Source of the DNA: JAWKSY01 sp041402125
GTDB lineage: Bacteria; Planctomycetota; GCA-002687715; DRQF01
Assembly: GCA_041402125.1 (NCBI GenBank)
Contig: JAWKSY010000004.1
Span: forward strand, 1 to 64,000
Length of the DNA stretch: 64,000 bases
Direction: 5' to 3'
The position numbers were made by a program, and so were the translations under genes. The notes beneath the pieces were generated by a model, which saw nothing but the letters and a program-made list of their open reading frames with translations, was not told the DNA's origin and searched no databases. This document shows, one piece after another, positions 36,203 through 45,141 of this stretch (positions are counted from its first letter, which is position 1; the number at the start of each line of letters is the position of its first letter).

Positions 36203-37633
36203 TCAGGCGAGGAGTTCGTGCCGCACGCGCGGCCCGGCCGCGGGTCCGATGAGACGCTGATCGAGTCCCTGGTAGGGGTAGCGGAAACGCTCGGGGTCGA
36301 AGCCGAGGAGGTGCAGGATCGTCGCCTGGAGATCGCGCACGGGAACGGGATCGCGGACGACGTCGTGCCCGAGTTCGTCCGTCTCCCCGAAGACGAAGCC
36401 CCGCTTCACGCCGCCGCCGGCGAGCCAGATCGAGAAGCAGTCCGGGTGGTGGTCCCGTCCGAGGTAGGTCGAGCCGCCGCGCGCCTCCCGCATCGGCGTC
36501 CGCCCGAACTCGCCGCCCCAGACGACGAGGGTGTCGTCGAGCAGGCCGCGCCGGTCGAGGTCCAGGACGAGCGCCGCGGCCGCCCGGTCCGTCTCCCGGC
36601 ACTTCCGCGGGAACATCTCGAGGAGATCGTCCTGTCGGCCGGTCCCGTGGAGATCCCAGCCCCAGTCGTAGAGTTGGACGAAGCGGACGCCGCGCTCGAC
36701 GAGGCGGCGCGCGAGGAGGCAGTTCCGCGCGAAGCTCTCGCCCTCGCCCTCCACCCCGTAGAGGGCCCGGGTCTCGGGCGTCTCGCTCGTGAGGTCGGCG
36801 GCCTCGGGCACCGAGGTCTGCATGCGGAAGGCGAGCTCGTACTGGGCCGTCCGCGCCGCCGTCTCGGGGTCGCCGCTCCGCTCGAACTCCCGGGCGTTCA
36901 GGCGCGCGACGAGGTCGAGGACCTCGCGGCGGGAGCGTCGCGACATCCCGGGGGGATCGTCGAGGTAGAGGACCGGCGCCCCCTCCCCGCGGATGCGGGT
37001 CGCCTGGTGCTGCGGCGGGAGGAAGCCGGCGCCCCAGAGGCTCTTCCCGCCCGAGGGATCGGTGCCGCCCGAGACCATCACGACGAAGGCCGGGAGGTCG
37101 CGATTGAGCGCGCCGAGGCCGTAGGCGGCCCAGGCCCCGATGGACGCGCCTCCCACCTGCGGCGAGCCGGTGTGGAGGAAGAGCTGCGCCGGCGCGTGGT
37201 TGAACTGCTCGGTCGTCATCGAGCGAACGACGGTCGTCCGGTCGGCGATCCGGTCGAAGTGCGGCAGGAGATCGGAGACGAAGAGCCCGGTGGGCTCCGT
37301 GCGATGGAATCCGTGCGGCGAGCCGAGCAGCTCCGGACGTCCCTTGATGAAGGCGAGACGGCGCCCCTCGACGAAGCGCTCGGGGCAGGCCTGGCCGTTG
37401 CGGCGGACGAGCTCGGGCTTGTGGTCGAAGGTGTCCTGCGGGGGCGGCGAGCCGGCCATGTGGAGGTAGATCACGCTCTTCGCGCGCGGCGCGTGGTGCG
37501 GTCCGGGCGCGCCCCGGGCGCGGGTCGCCGCCGCCGCGGCGGCGGCGAGGAGACCGCCGAGGGCGAGCGCGCCCAGCCCGAGGCCTCCGGCCCCGAGGAA
37601 TCGACGGCGATCGAGAGCGGCGGAGGCATCCAT
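36203..37633 (-). CDS. DUF1501 domain protein with Tat signal
   Basis: This 476-aa protein has a twin-arginine signal (ALDRRRFLGAGGLGLGALALGGLLAA) and the DUF1501 sulfatase-fold core: KSVIYLHMAGSPPPQDTFDHKP, MTTEQFNHAPAQLFLHTG, ARRLVERGVRFVQLYDWGWD and VVWGGEFGRTPM. DUF1501 proteins are planctomycete hallmarks and usually lie beside a PSD1/PSCyt gene, which is absent here. The role is probably an extracytoplasmic hydrolase-like partner of such cytochromes, unproven. In-frame starts occur at 37633 and a few codons upstream at 37642-37645. It faces away from the gene at 37734 across about 100 bp. Confidence 0.9.
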   Translation of the reverse strand: MDASAALDRRRFLGAGGLGLGALALGGLLAAAAAAATRARGAPGPHHAPRAKSVIYLHMAGSPPPQDTFDHKPELVRRNGQACPERFVEGRRLAFIKGRPELLGSPHGFHRTEPTGLFVSDLLPHFDRIADRTTVVRSMTTEQFNHAPAQLFLHTGSPQVGGASIGAWAAYGLGALNRDLPAFVVMVSGGTDPSGGKSLWGAGFLPPQHQATRIRGEGAPVLYLDDPPGMSRRSRREVLDLVARLNAREFERSGDPETAARTAQYELAFRMQTSVPEAADLTSETPETRALYGVEGEGESFARNCLLARRLVERGVRFVQLYDWGWDLHGTGRQDDLLEMFPRKCRETDRAAAALVLDLDRRGLLDDTLVVWGGEFGRTPMREARGGSTYLGRDHHPDCFSIWLAGGGVKRGFVFGETDELGHDVVRDPVPVRDLQATILHLLGFDPERFRYPYQGLDQRLIGPAAGPRVRHELLA

Positions 37634-37733
37634 GCCCCGCATCATACCCCGGAGCGGCCGCCGCCATTTCCCGGGCTCCGCCGGACCGTTAGATTCCCCG
37701 CGGGCGAGCGACCCGGCGCGCCGAGGAGGGACC

Positions 37734-38372
37734 ATGCGAGCGATCGATCTGGTGGCGGACCTCGAGCGGCGACTCGGCATCGAGGTCGACCCCTCGGTTC
37801 CGGGCGAGATGCGCCGTCCCCGCGACTACGTGGACTACGTCGTGTCCCTCGATCCGCGCGGCCGCGCGCTCGACCCCGACGCGGTCACCCGCGAGCTGGC
37901 CGCCGCGCTCGGCGTCCCCGATGCGCCGCCGGATCAGCTGCTCGCGCCGCTCATGTCGATCACGGACGGACGCGAGGGCTGGGCGCGCCGGCGCGCGGTT
38001 CTCGGCGCCGACCGCTGGCCCCCGCTCGGCACGCAACCCGTGCTCCGCGCGCAGCACTTCGCGGGGATGGCGGTGATCCCCGTCCTCATCTTCGTCGTCG
38101 CGCTCTTCGTGACCGGCAGCGGCGTCGTCGCCGCCCTCTCGGCCGCGCTCGTGACCGCCTGGGTGACCGCCTTCGCCCTCAACCGGATCAAGGAGACCCG
38201 CTGGCACTTCGAGCCGCCGGGACTCGATCTCGCGACGCTGGGGCGCCGCCTGGCCGAGCGCCGCGCGGAACTCCTCGCCCTCCCCCCGGAGACCTTCGAT
38301 CGCGCCGCGGTCGAGGAGACGGTCCGCGAGATCGCGCGCGCCCGGGGCGGCGACCTCGACCAGCCCTTCTGA
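37734..38372 (+). CDS. Hypothetical membrane protein, 212 aa
   Basis: The ATG at 37734 (after GAGGAGGG) opens a 212-aa protein. An N-terminal soluble part (MRAIDLVADLERRLGIEVDPS, residues about 1-100) is followed by two adjacent membrane helices at about residues 110-150 (MAVIPVLIFVVALFV, GVVAALSAALVTAWVTAFAL). A charged C-terminal tail of about 60 residues ends it. No family is recognised. It is divergent from the DUF1501 gene and is followed directly by the hairpin repeat array. Confidence 0.68.
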   Translation: MRAIDLVADLERRLGIEVDPSVPGEMRRPRDYVDYVVSLDPRGRALDPDAVTRELAAALGVPDAPPDQLLAPLMSITDGREGWARRRAVLGADRWPPLGTQPVLRAQHFAGMAVIPVLIFVVALFVTGSGVVAALSAALVTAWVTAFALNRIKETRWHFEPPGLDLATLGRRLAERRAELLALPPETFDRAAVEETVREIARARGGDLDQPF

Positions 38373-38405
38373 TCGCGCCCGAGGCGCGCCGTCCGCCCGA
38401 TGCAT

Positions 38406-39214
38406 GTACGGTGCCAGTCACCCGATGTGCATACGCCGTTGACGATGCCCGGCGAACCGAAGCGCTCTCGCCGGCGGATGCACATCCGGTGACTGGCACC
38501 GTACTAGCATCTCCTCGCGACGGAGCCGGACGACGATGAGCGAGCGCCCTCCTCCTCCAGGGATCGATTCACTCCCGAGCCACCCGGCCCCGTCTTCCCC
38601 CGAACAACCAGACGGCGGCCTGATGCTCGTACGGTGCCAGTCACCGGATGTGCATCCGCCGTTGAAGATGCCCGGCGAATCGGGGCGTTCTCGCCGGCGG
38701 ATGCTCATCCGGTGACTGGCACCGTACTAGCATCTCCTCGCGGCGGATCCGGACGACGATGAGCGAGCGCCCCTCCTCCTCCCGGGAGCGATTCACTCGC
38801 GAGCCGCCCGGCCCCGTCTTCCCCCGAACAACCAGACGGCGGCCTGATGCTGGTACGGTGCCATTCACCCGATGTGAATCCGCCGTTGACGATGCCCGAC
38901 GAATCGAGGCGTTCTCGCCGGCGGATGCACATCCGGTGACTGGCACCGTACTCGCATCTCCGCGCGACGGAGCCGGACGACGATGAGCGAGCGCCCTCCT
39001 CCTTCCGGGATCGATTCACTCGCGAGCCGCCCGACGGCGACCTCCACCCGGTCCCCCCTTCGCCCGAACAACCAGACGAACGCCTGATGCTTGTACGGTG
39101 CCAGTCACCCGATGTGCATCCGCCGTTGACGATGCCCGGCGAATCGAAGCGTTCTCGCCGGCGGATGCACATCGGGTGACTGGCACCGTACATGCATCTC
39201 CACGCGACGGGGCC
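38406..39214. repeat. Tandem array of four 99-bp hairpins with GGTGCCAGTCACC core, 223-240 bp period
   Basis: Four 99-bp inverted-repeat units lie at 38406-38504, 38629-38727, 38853-38951 and 39093-39191. Each starts with GTACGGTGCCAGTCACC and ends with the reverse complement. Arms are about 33 bp with a few mismatches (unit 3 reads CCATTCACC and TGTGAATC in its left arm) around a conserved 33-bp middle. The spacers of 124, 125 and 141 bp are also alike, so the whole 223-bp block is a direct repeat. A partial spacer follows unit 4 and runs into the terminator at 39215. It occupies the convergent gap of about 900 bp between two genes, and no coding sequence is credible inside it. Its form fits a multimerised REP/BIME-like element or a structured RNA; function is unknown. 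Confidence 0.85.
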
Positions 39215-39257
39215 GGACGAGAAAGGGCGAGCGCCGAGCGCTCGCCCTTTCTCGTCC
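39215..39257 (-). terminator. Strong hairpin terminator downstream of the TlpA-like selenoprotein gene
   Basis: A 19-nt arm at 39215-39233 pairs perfectly with 39239-39257 around a 5-nt loop. It lies 17 bp after the stop of the minus-strand gene at 39275. It abuts the end of the repeat array, and its left arm shares the GCCGGACGA and GCGAGCGCC words of the array spacer, so it may derive from a repeat copy. Confidence 0.75.
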
Positions 39258-39274
39258 GATCGCTTCTTGAGCGA

Positions 39275-40357
39275 TCAGCGCGCCGCCTCGGCCTCCGCGA
39301 CGAGCTTGTCGATCGCCTCCTCGAGCGCCTTGTCGCGCACGTTCTTGAAACGGATCTTCCCCTGGGCGTCGATCACGTAGATCGTCGGCCAGCCGGTGAC
39401 GTTCCAGGCGCGGGGGATAGGGCCCGAGGTGCCTTCGGGACCCGACCAGAACGACCGCCAGGTGATGTCGTTCTCGGCGTTCTGCTTCTTCACGTATTCG
39501 AGGTCAGGGTCGGAGTTGACCCCGATCAGGGCGAAGGGCTTGTCGGCGAGCTTCTTCACGAGCGACCGCTCGTGCGGGAACATGGCCCGGCAGGGCGGTC
39601 ACCAGTGCCCCCAGAAGTCCAGGAAGACGACCTTGCCGCGGTAGTCGGAGAGCTTGAAGGCGACGCCGTCGACGTCGACGCCCTCGATGTCGGGCGCCGT
39701 CGCGCCGACGTAGAGGTGCTCGAGCTCGAAGATCGGACCGGCGAGGAAATCCTTCCAGGTCCGCTTCGGGGTGAGCCAGTCCATCGGGCAGGCCTCGGCG
39801 CCGTGCTTCTCGATCTGCGCCTTCAGCCGGGCGATCGTCTTCAGGCGCGTCTCGCCCTGTGCGAAGGCGTCGAGGTTGCCGAGCATCGCGTTCAGGCGGA
39901 AGGCCTCGATCGTGTCCTTGCTCGCGTCCTTCTTCGCCGCGGCCGCGATCCGGTCGACGTAGGCGTCGAGGAGGGCGACCTCGTCGCCCCGCGTCGGCTG
40001 GAGCTCGTTCAGGAGATCGCCGAGGCTGCTGGAGTCGGCGTAGCGCTCGACGATCAGCGCGACGGCCCCGTCGCGGTAGGCCTTCTTCTCCTGGGGCTCG
40101 ATCGAGAAGTCGCAGACGCGACAGACGTAGAGCGTCCAGAGCGTCGCCCGGTAACCGGTCCGGCCGCTCTTCGCCCTGGCCATCGCGAGCGCGCGGCCCG
40201 CGAACTCCTTCATCTCGTCGAGGTCGATGTTGTCGTCGGCCTGACCGGCCTTCTGGAAGTCCGCCTCCAGCTTCGGGAGGGAGTCCTCCTTCTCCTGCGC
40301 CCGCGCGCCCGGGGCCAAGAGGCCCGCGAGTGCGAGGACGGCGATGATCGTCTTCAT
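39275..40357 (-). CDS. Exported TlpA-like redoxin with selenocysteine active site (UPPC)
   Basis: One frame runs from ATG 40357 to the TGA at 39275-39277, broken only by a TGA at 39599-39601. Read as Sec253 it gives 360 aa. A signal peptide ends near LLAPGARAQ. A helical region (residues about 25-190) carries a CRVC pair. A thioredoxin-fold domain follows: KLSDYRGKVVFLDFWGHW-U-PPCRAMFPHE, where U-P-P-C replaces the usual CxxC, then GWPTIYVIDAQGKIRFKNV with the cis-Pro. A perfect 7-bp hairpin with a GGUC loop lies 24 nt after the UGA (loop at 31 nt). Exported TlpA proteins reduce disulfides in the periplasm. A read-out at the UGA would leave a truncated protein without its resolving Cys. Confidence 0.9.
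39557..39574 (-). promoter_or_regulatory. Bacterial SECIS hairpin for the UGA at 39599
   Basis: On the mRNA (minus strand) CACGAGC pairs perfectly with GCTCGTG over 7 bp around the 4-nt loop GGTC. The loop starts 31 nt after the UGA and begins with G, and resembles the GGUCU loop of E. coli fdhF. This is the clearest SECIS candidate in the window. The sequence is also coding (residues PHERSLVKK). Confidence 0.75.
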
Positions 40358-40559
40358 GTCCATCTCCTGGTCCTGGCGCTCCCCCGACCTCCCCTCGCGC
40401 GAGGGGACGACTCGGCGGAGCCTTCACGCCCACGCGGAGGTCCTCCTCCGCTCGCACCGGGCGCGGTCGGGATCATGATCGCCGAGAGGTGGGACCGACG
40501 CCAGCGTCGGGAGCGGTGAGAGAGCGAGCGCCCGGGCGGCAACCGACCGGATAACTCGA

Positions 40560-41213
40560 TCAGCGGCGCGCCTTCTCCTCCGCGATCCGGCGCTTCGTGG
40601 CCGCCCAGCCGCAGATCGGGCAGTCCGCGAGGTCGTGCCCGCGCGCGGGGCAGTACTCGCGACCGAAGAAGATGATGCGCAGGTGGAGGCGGTTCCACTC
40701 CTCGCGGGGAAAGAGCCGCTTCAGGTCGCGCTCCGTCCGCTCGACGCTCGAGCCGTCCGAGAGGCCCCAGCGCGCGGCGAGTCGGTGGATGTGCGTGTCG
40801 ACCGGGAAGGCCGGCACGCCGAAGGCCTGCGCCATGACCACGCTCGCCGTCTTGTGCCCCACCCCCGGCAGCGACTCGAGCGCCTCGAGGTCGGCCGGCA
40901 CGACGCCGTCGTGGTGCTCGAGCAGGAGCCGGGACAGCTCGGAGATCGCCTGCGACTTCCGCGGAGAGAGGCCGCAGGGTCGGATGATCTCGCGGATCTC
41001 CTCCACCGGCACCTCGGCCATCGCCGCCGGCGTGTCGGCCCGGGCGAAGAGACGCGGCGTGACCTGATTCACGCGCACGTCGGTGCACTGCGCCGACAGC
41101 AGCACGGCGACGAGCAGCGTGTAGGGATCGCGATGGTCGAGCGGGATCGGCGGATCGGGGTAGAGCCCGGCCAGGATCTCGCCGATCCGCTCGGCCTTCT
41201 CGGCGCGCTTCAC
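40560..41213 (-). CDS. nth: Endonuclease III (DNA glycosylase/AP lyase)
   Basis: This 217-aa protein has the helix-hairpin-helix LESLPGVGHKTASVVMAQAF with the catalytic Lys and the catalytic Asp in FPVDTHIHRLA, plus LLSAQCTD near the N-terminus. It removes oxidised pyrimidines and cuts the abasic site. The C-terminal cluster region reads REYCPARGHDLADCPICGW. It has three cysteines with C-x9-C-x2-C spacing instead of the usual C-x6-C-x2-C-x5-C, so the 4Fe-4S site is altered or lost. It lies 10 bp downstream of the metallo-beta-lactamase gene and is probably cotranscribed with it. Confidence 0.92.
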   Translation of the reverse strand: MKRAEKAERIGEILAGLYPDPPIPLDHRDPYTLLVAVLLSAQCTDVRVNQVTPRLFARADTPAAMAEVPVEEIREIIRPCGLSPRKSQAISELSRLLLEHHDGVVPADLEALESLPGVGHKTASVVMAQAFGVPAFPVDTHIHRLAARWGLSDGSSVERTERDLKRLFPREEWNRLHLRIIFFGREYCPARGHDLADCPICGWAATKRRIAEEKARR

Positions 41214-41223
41214 TCCGCCGACC

Positions 41224-42657
41224 TCAGGGGGCGAGCTCGACCGAGGTGTCGAGCTCGGCGATGCGGACGTCGTCGTGCCCCTCGGCGCGGAGGAGCTCGC
41301 GGAGCGGCTCGCTCTGCGCGCGCTCGCCGTGGACGAGAAACACCGTCCTCGTCTTCCCCTTCAGGTGCGAGAGCGAGCGGACGAGGCCGCCGCGGTCGGC
41401 GTGCGCCGAGAGGCCGTTCATCCGCTCGATCCGGCAGAGCCGCGGCACCGTGCGTCCGAGGATCTTGAGCTCGTTCCGCTCCTCGACGAGACGCCGGCCG
41501 AGCGTGTTCTCCGCCATCCAGCCCACGATCAGCACGGTGTCCTGGGGGCGGTCCGCGGTGCGGAGGAGGTGATGCAGGATCCGTCCCGACTCGCACATGC
41601 CCGAGGCCGAGATCACGACGCAGAAGCCCTCGCGCTCGTTGAGGCCCTTCGACTCCTCGACGGATTCGATGTAGTGGAGTCCGGGGAAGTCGAGCGGCTG
41701 GGCGCCTTCCTTCATCAGGCGACGAGCCTCGGCGTCCCAGCACTCGGGATGGTCGACGTAGATCCGCGAGGCCTTCGTCGAGAGCGGGCTGTCGACGAAG
41801 ACGGGGATCTTCGGCAGGCGCCCCTCGTGCTGCAGCTCGGTGAGGTGGTAGAGGATGTTCTGGGTGCGGCCGACGGAGAAGGCCGGGATCAGGAGCCGCC
41901 CGCCGCGCGCCATCGTCTCCTTCACGACGCGTTCGAGCCGCGCCTGCATGTCGGTGATCGGCTCGTGATCGCGGTCGCCGTAGGTGCTCTCGGTGAGCAC
42001 GACGTCGCAGTCCGGATAGGGCTCGGGATCGCGGAGGATGGGCATCAGACGCCGCCCCCGGTCGCCGCTGAAGACGATGCGGAATACGCCCCCGTCGGGG
42101 CGGTCGATCTCGAGGAGCGCGGCCGCGGAGCCGAGGATGTGGCCCTGGTCGGTGAAGGTCAGCCGGATTCCCTGGAGGATCGCGCGCTCCTGGTGGTAGG
42201 CGAGCGGCCGGAAGAGCGGATCGACCTGCTCGGCGTCGAACTCGGTGTAGAGCGGCTCGACCAGGTCGAGATCCTTGAGGCGCCGGCCCTCGTCGCGCGC
42301 GTCGCGCTTCGCCCGCTTGTTGAGGTGACGCGCGTCCGATTCCTGGATGCGACCGCTGTCGCGCAGGAGGATCTTCGCGAGGTCGATCGTCGCCGGCGTC
42401 GCCGTGATGCGGCCGCGGAAGCCGTCGCGGGCGAGGAGTGGCAGCGCACCGCTGTGATCGACGTGACCGTGGGTCAGGACCACCGCGTCCACCGAGCTCG
42501 GATCGATCGGGAAGCGCGCGTTGCGCTCCCGCGCCCAGCTCCGGCGGCCCTGGAAGAGACCGCAGTCGACCAGGATCCTTCGGCCGTCCACCTCGAGCAG
42601 GTGCCGTGAGCCGGTGACGCCTTCGGCCGCTCCCAGGAATCGGATTCCGATCGCCAT
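41224..42657 (-). CDS. Metallo-beta-lactamase/beta-CASP RNA-processing nuclease
   Basis: This 477-aa protein has the MBL metal motif VVLTHGHVDHSGALPLL, the later GHILGSAA and SGDRGRR, and the beta-CASP motifs FVDSPLSTKASRIY, ISASGMCESGRI and NGLSAHADRGGL followed by VHGE. This set identifies the CPSF73/YSH1-like bacterial exonuclease group (RNA metabolism, cytoplasm). Start 42657 begins MAIGIRFLGAAEGVTGSRH, the family opening. It is cotranscribed with nth. Confidence 0.92.
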   Translation of the reverse strand: MAIGIRFLGAAEGVTGSRHLLEVDGRRILVDCGLFQGRRSWARERNARFPIDPSSVDAVVLTHGHVDHSGALPLLARDGFRGRITATPATIDLAKILLRDSGRIQESDARHLNKRAKRDARDEGRRLKDLDLVEPLYTEFDAEQVDPLFRPLAYHQERAILQGIRLTFTDQGHILGSAAALLEIDRPDGGVFRIVFSGDRGRRLMPILRDPEPYPDCDVVLTESTYGDRDHEPITDMQARLERVVKETMARGGRLLIPAFSVGRTQNILYHLTELQHEGRLPKIPVFVDSPLSTKASRIYVDHPECWDAEARRLMKEGAQPLDFPGLHYIESVEESKGLNEREGFCVVISASGMCESGRILHHLLRTADRPQDTVLIVGWMAENTLGRRLVEERNELKILGRTVPRLCRIERMNGLSAHADRGGLVRSLSHLKGKTRTVFLVHGERAQSEPLRELLRAEGHDDVRIAELDTSVELAP

Positions 42658-42713
42658 GTCCGTCCTCGCTCGGGTTCCTCGCGCCGCCCCGGAGGACGCC
42701 CGGCGCGATCCTA

Positions 42714-43382
42714 TCAGACCCTCCCCCGGCCGGCGCGCCACCGCTCCGCCGCGACGAGGCCCGCCCGCCAGGTCCGCCGCGCCTCGAGGCGCAGCCCCGC
42801 GAGCGACAGGAACGTGGCCGGGTCGGTGAGCCGGCGCGCCTCGATGCCCGCCGTCCGCCGGAAGAAGGCGTGCAGGACCGCGAGCCACGCCGCCGCGTGG
42901 ACCCGACCGAACCCGGAGGCCGGCATCCGGAAATCGGCGATCGTCCAGGTGCCGCCCTCGCGCAGCCCGCCGGCGAGCCGGGGGACGAGCTCGTCCAGCG
43001 TCGCGGCGGTGAAGCAGTCCAGGAAGAAGTGGGTCACGATCACGTCGTAGGCGTCGGCCTCGGGCCGGAAGCCGCGCGCGTCCTCCTCGATCCAGCGCAG
43101 CTCGAGCCCGGGCGCCGCGGGATCCGGGAGGCGGCGTCGCGTGCGCTCCCGCATCGCGGCCGACGATTCGACGACGTCGATCGCCAGCGGCGTCCGCGCG
43201 TCGCTCGCGCGCCGCCGCCGCGCGAGCGCCTCGAGGAAGCGCCCGTCACCCTCGCCGAGGATCAGCGCGCGTCGCGCCCCCGACAGCGCGTCGAGATCCT
43301 CCGTGCGCGCGCGCTGGAGCGCCCCCTGGAAGGCCAGGGACTCGAGGACCGCGTAGGGAGCGGCGAGGCGGTCAAAGCCCAT
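42714..43382 (-). CDS. Class I SAM-dependent methyltransferase
   Basis: This 222-aa protein has the SAM-binding motif RRALILGEGDGRFLEAL, an acidic motif after strand 2 (LAIDVVESSAAM), and YDVIVTHFFLDCF as motif IV. It is a generic Rossmann methyltransferase with no substrate clue. Its ATG at 43382 lies inside the end of the upstream membrane-protein gene (11-bp overlap), so the two are coupled. The substrate might be a lipid-like product of that neighbour, an inference only. Confidence 0.82.
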   Translation of the reverse strand: MGFDRLAAPYAVLESLAFQGALQRARTEDLDALSGARRALILGEGDGRFLEALARRRRASDARTPLAIDVVESSAAMRERTRRRLPDPAAPGLELRWIEEDARGFRPEADAYDVIVTHFFLDCFTAATLDELVPRLAGGLREGGTWTIADFRMPASGFGRVHAAAWLAVLHAFFRRTAGIEARRLTDPATFLSLAGLRLEARRTWRAGLVAAERWRAGRGRV

Positions 43383-44262
43383 GGACGAGGAGCAGCGCGA
43401 GAGCCGGCGCGGCGGCGACGGGATCGGCGAGGAGGGCCAACGTCTCGGCCCGCGCGTCCTCGCGACGCAGGCGGGCCGCCAGGGGAGCGAGGCCCAGGAG
43501 ACCGCCGCCGGCCGCGATGACGGGCGCCCCGCTCCGCGCGAGCGCGCCCGCGACGACGAAGGCGAGCCCCGCGACGACGAGGACCGCCGGCAGGATCGCG
43601 GCGATCCGCGGGTGGCGGGACGGCGTGGACCATTCTCCGAGCGCGCGGTCGCGAACGCGCTCGGCCGTGCCGACGACGAGCGCGTCGGCCGCGCAGAGCG
43701 CGCCGAAGGCGACGTAGGCGAGGGCGAGCCCTCCCTCGGCCCCCCGCGTCCCGAGGAGCGCGGCCGCGCCGGCCGCGAAGAAGACGCCGACCGCCGCCTC
43801 GCGGGCGAAGAGGCCGCGGACGAGGCGCGGCGCGCGCGCGCCGAGCGCGAGATAGAGAGAGGCCGCCAGCGCCATGACGAGTCCCCGTCGCCAGGTCGTC
43901 TCGTCGAGGCGCGCCGCCGCGAACACGATCGCGCCGGCCGCCACCGCGACCCAGAGAGCCCCGAGGGCGGCGAAGTGACGCCGGGCGAAGCGGTGGCGAT
44001 CGGCCGCCCGCGGATCGCTTCCGAAACGCCGCGCGTCGAGCAGCCGGTCACCCAGGTAGGCGAGCCCCGCCGCGGCGGCCGCGAGAAGCGGGGCCGGCCC
44101 GACGTCGAGCGACTCGGCGTGCGCGATGCCGGCGCACCAGAGCCCCATGACGAGCGCGGCGTCGAGACCGAACCGGTTGAGGGTCCGGAGGAAGCGCCGG
44201 GGATCGACGAGGCGACTCGCGGCGAGGATGGGGCTGATCGGGCGCACGCCGGAGGATAGCAA
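43372..44262 (-). CDS. Multi-pass membrane protein, possible UbiA-like prenyltransferase relative
   Basis: This 296-aa protein has about seven to eight hydrophobic helices. Near the N-terminus it has LAYLGDRLLDARRFGSDPRAADRHRFARRH, whose DRxxD arrangement recalls the first Asp-rich motif of UbiA-type prenyltransferases. A second Asp-rich site is less clear. The assignment is tentative. It overlaps the downstream methyltransferase gene. Quinone-type biosynthesis would fit both but cannot be shown here. Confidence 0.55.
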   Translation of the reverse strand: MLSSGVRPISPILAASRLVDPRRFLRTLNRFGLDAALVMGLWCAGIAHAESLDVGPAPLLAAAAAGLAYLGDRLLDARRFGSDPRAADRHRFARRHFAALGALWVAVAAGAIVFAAARLDETTWRRGLVMALAASLYLALGARAPRLVRGLFAREAAVGVFFAAGAAALLGTRGAEGGLALAYVAFGALCAADALVVGTAERVRDRALGEWSTPSRHPRIAAILPAVLVVAGLAFVVAGALARSGAPVIAAGGGLLGLAPLAARLRREDARAETLALLADPVAAAPALALLLVHGL

Positions 44263-44289
44263 GCCCGGCGCGGAGAGGCCGGGATGGCC

Positions 44290-44976
44290 TCAGCGGGTCT
44301 GGCGACGCGGCTCGAGGGTCTCGCCGCAGGCCGCGGTGGCGGGTCGCCAGACGAGGCGGATGAAGTCGTAGAGGACGCGCGCGGTCAGTCCCCACACGAA
44401 GGGGAGTTCGAGCTCGCGCCCCTCGCGCAGGAGCCGGTGCCCCACCCCCCGCTCCGGGACCTCGCCCGCCATGAGGAAGGGCGCGGCGTCGAACTCGAAG
44501 CCGGCCTCGATGGGAAGCTCCCAGGCGTGCGACACCTCGGGCAGCCGGCGCACCTCGCGCTCGAGGAAGGAGAACGGCACCTCGAGGACTCCGGCGACCT
44601 CGACCCCGTCGGGACGCCAGCGCGGCCTCTCGTGGAGCCAGCCCACGTGGACGTCGACCTGGAAGCGCGACGCGCGGGTGTTGTACTCGCCGAGGAATCC
44701 GAGCGATTCGACGTGGTCCTCGAGCCCGATCTCCTCGCGGGCCTCGCGAATCGCGGTGTCCCAGCTCGAGGCGTCGACCGGCTCGGGGCGACCGCCCGGC
44801 AGGCCGAACTGACCGGGATGGGACCCCTGCGTGCCCCGCGCGATGGCGAGCAACACGGGTTCGCCGCGCTCGAGGATCAGGAGGAGCACGGACGCGCGGC
44901 GATCGCCCTCGCGGGCGGGCTGCCGGATGTCGAGCTCGCCCAGCCGGCGGCGGATGTTCCGCTTGATCTCGTGCAC
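44290..44976 (-). CDS. Nudix hydrolase, CoA pyrophosphatase-like
   Basis: This 228-aa protein has the Nudix box with the CoA pyrophosphatase pre-motif: GSHPGQFGLPGGRPEPVD, then TAIREAREEIGLEDH, giving the metal-binding REAREE. It cleaves CoA or similar diphosphates. The GTG start at 44976 (VHEIKRNIRRRLGEL) has GGAG 7 bp upstream, while longer starts lack a clear site. The gene follows the membrane protein's start by 27 bp in reverse order, so the three minus-strand genes may be one unit. Confidence 0.82.
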   Translation of the reverse strand: MHEIKRNIRRRLGELDIRQPAREGDRRASVLLLILERGEPVLLAIARGTQGSHPGQFGLPGGRPEPVDASSWDTAIREAREEIGLEDHVESLGFLGEYNTRASRFQVDVHVGWLHERPRWRPDGVEVAGVLEVPFSFLEREVRRLPEVSHAWELPIEAGFEFDAAPFLMAGEVPERGVGHRLLREGRELELPFVWGLTARVLYDFIRLVWRPATAACGETLEPRRQTR

Positions 44977-45141
44977 GCCTGTCTCCGCCTGGGCCGGCCG
45001 GGATCCGTCGGATCCCCCGCGTGCCGCGCGACGCGCCCGTCGGCGGCAGGGGATCCGTCCTCTCATCGCCCAGGGTAGGATCCCCCGAAGGACCCGACGA
45101 TCGGGTGGGTCCCGCGAGGCTCCGAGGGGTTACCCGAAGCG

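Noticed and set aside
38406..39191. Possible CRISPR array because of regular repeats
   Set aside because: The repeats are 99-bp palindromes with spacers of 124-141 bp, and the spacers are alike. There are no unique short spacers and no cas genes.
38418..39193. Open frames of about 100-160 codons on the minus strand through the repeat array
   Set aside because: They repeat with the array and consist of repeat-derived, biased composition. They have no homology pattern of a gene.
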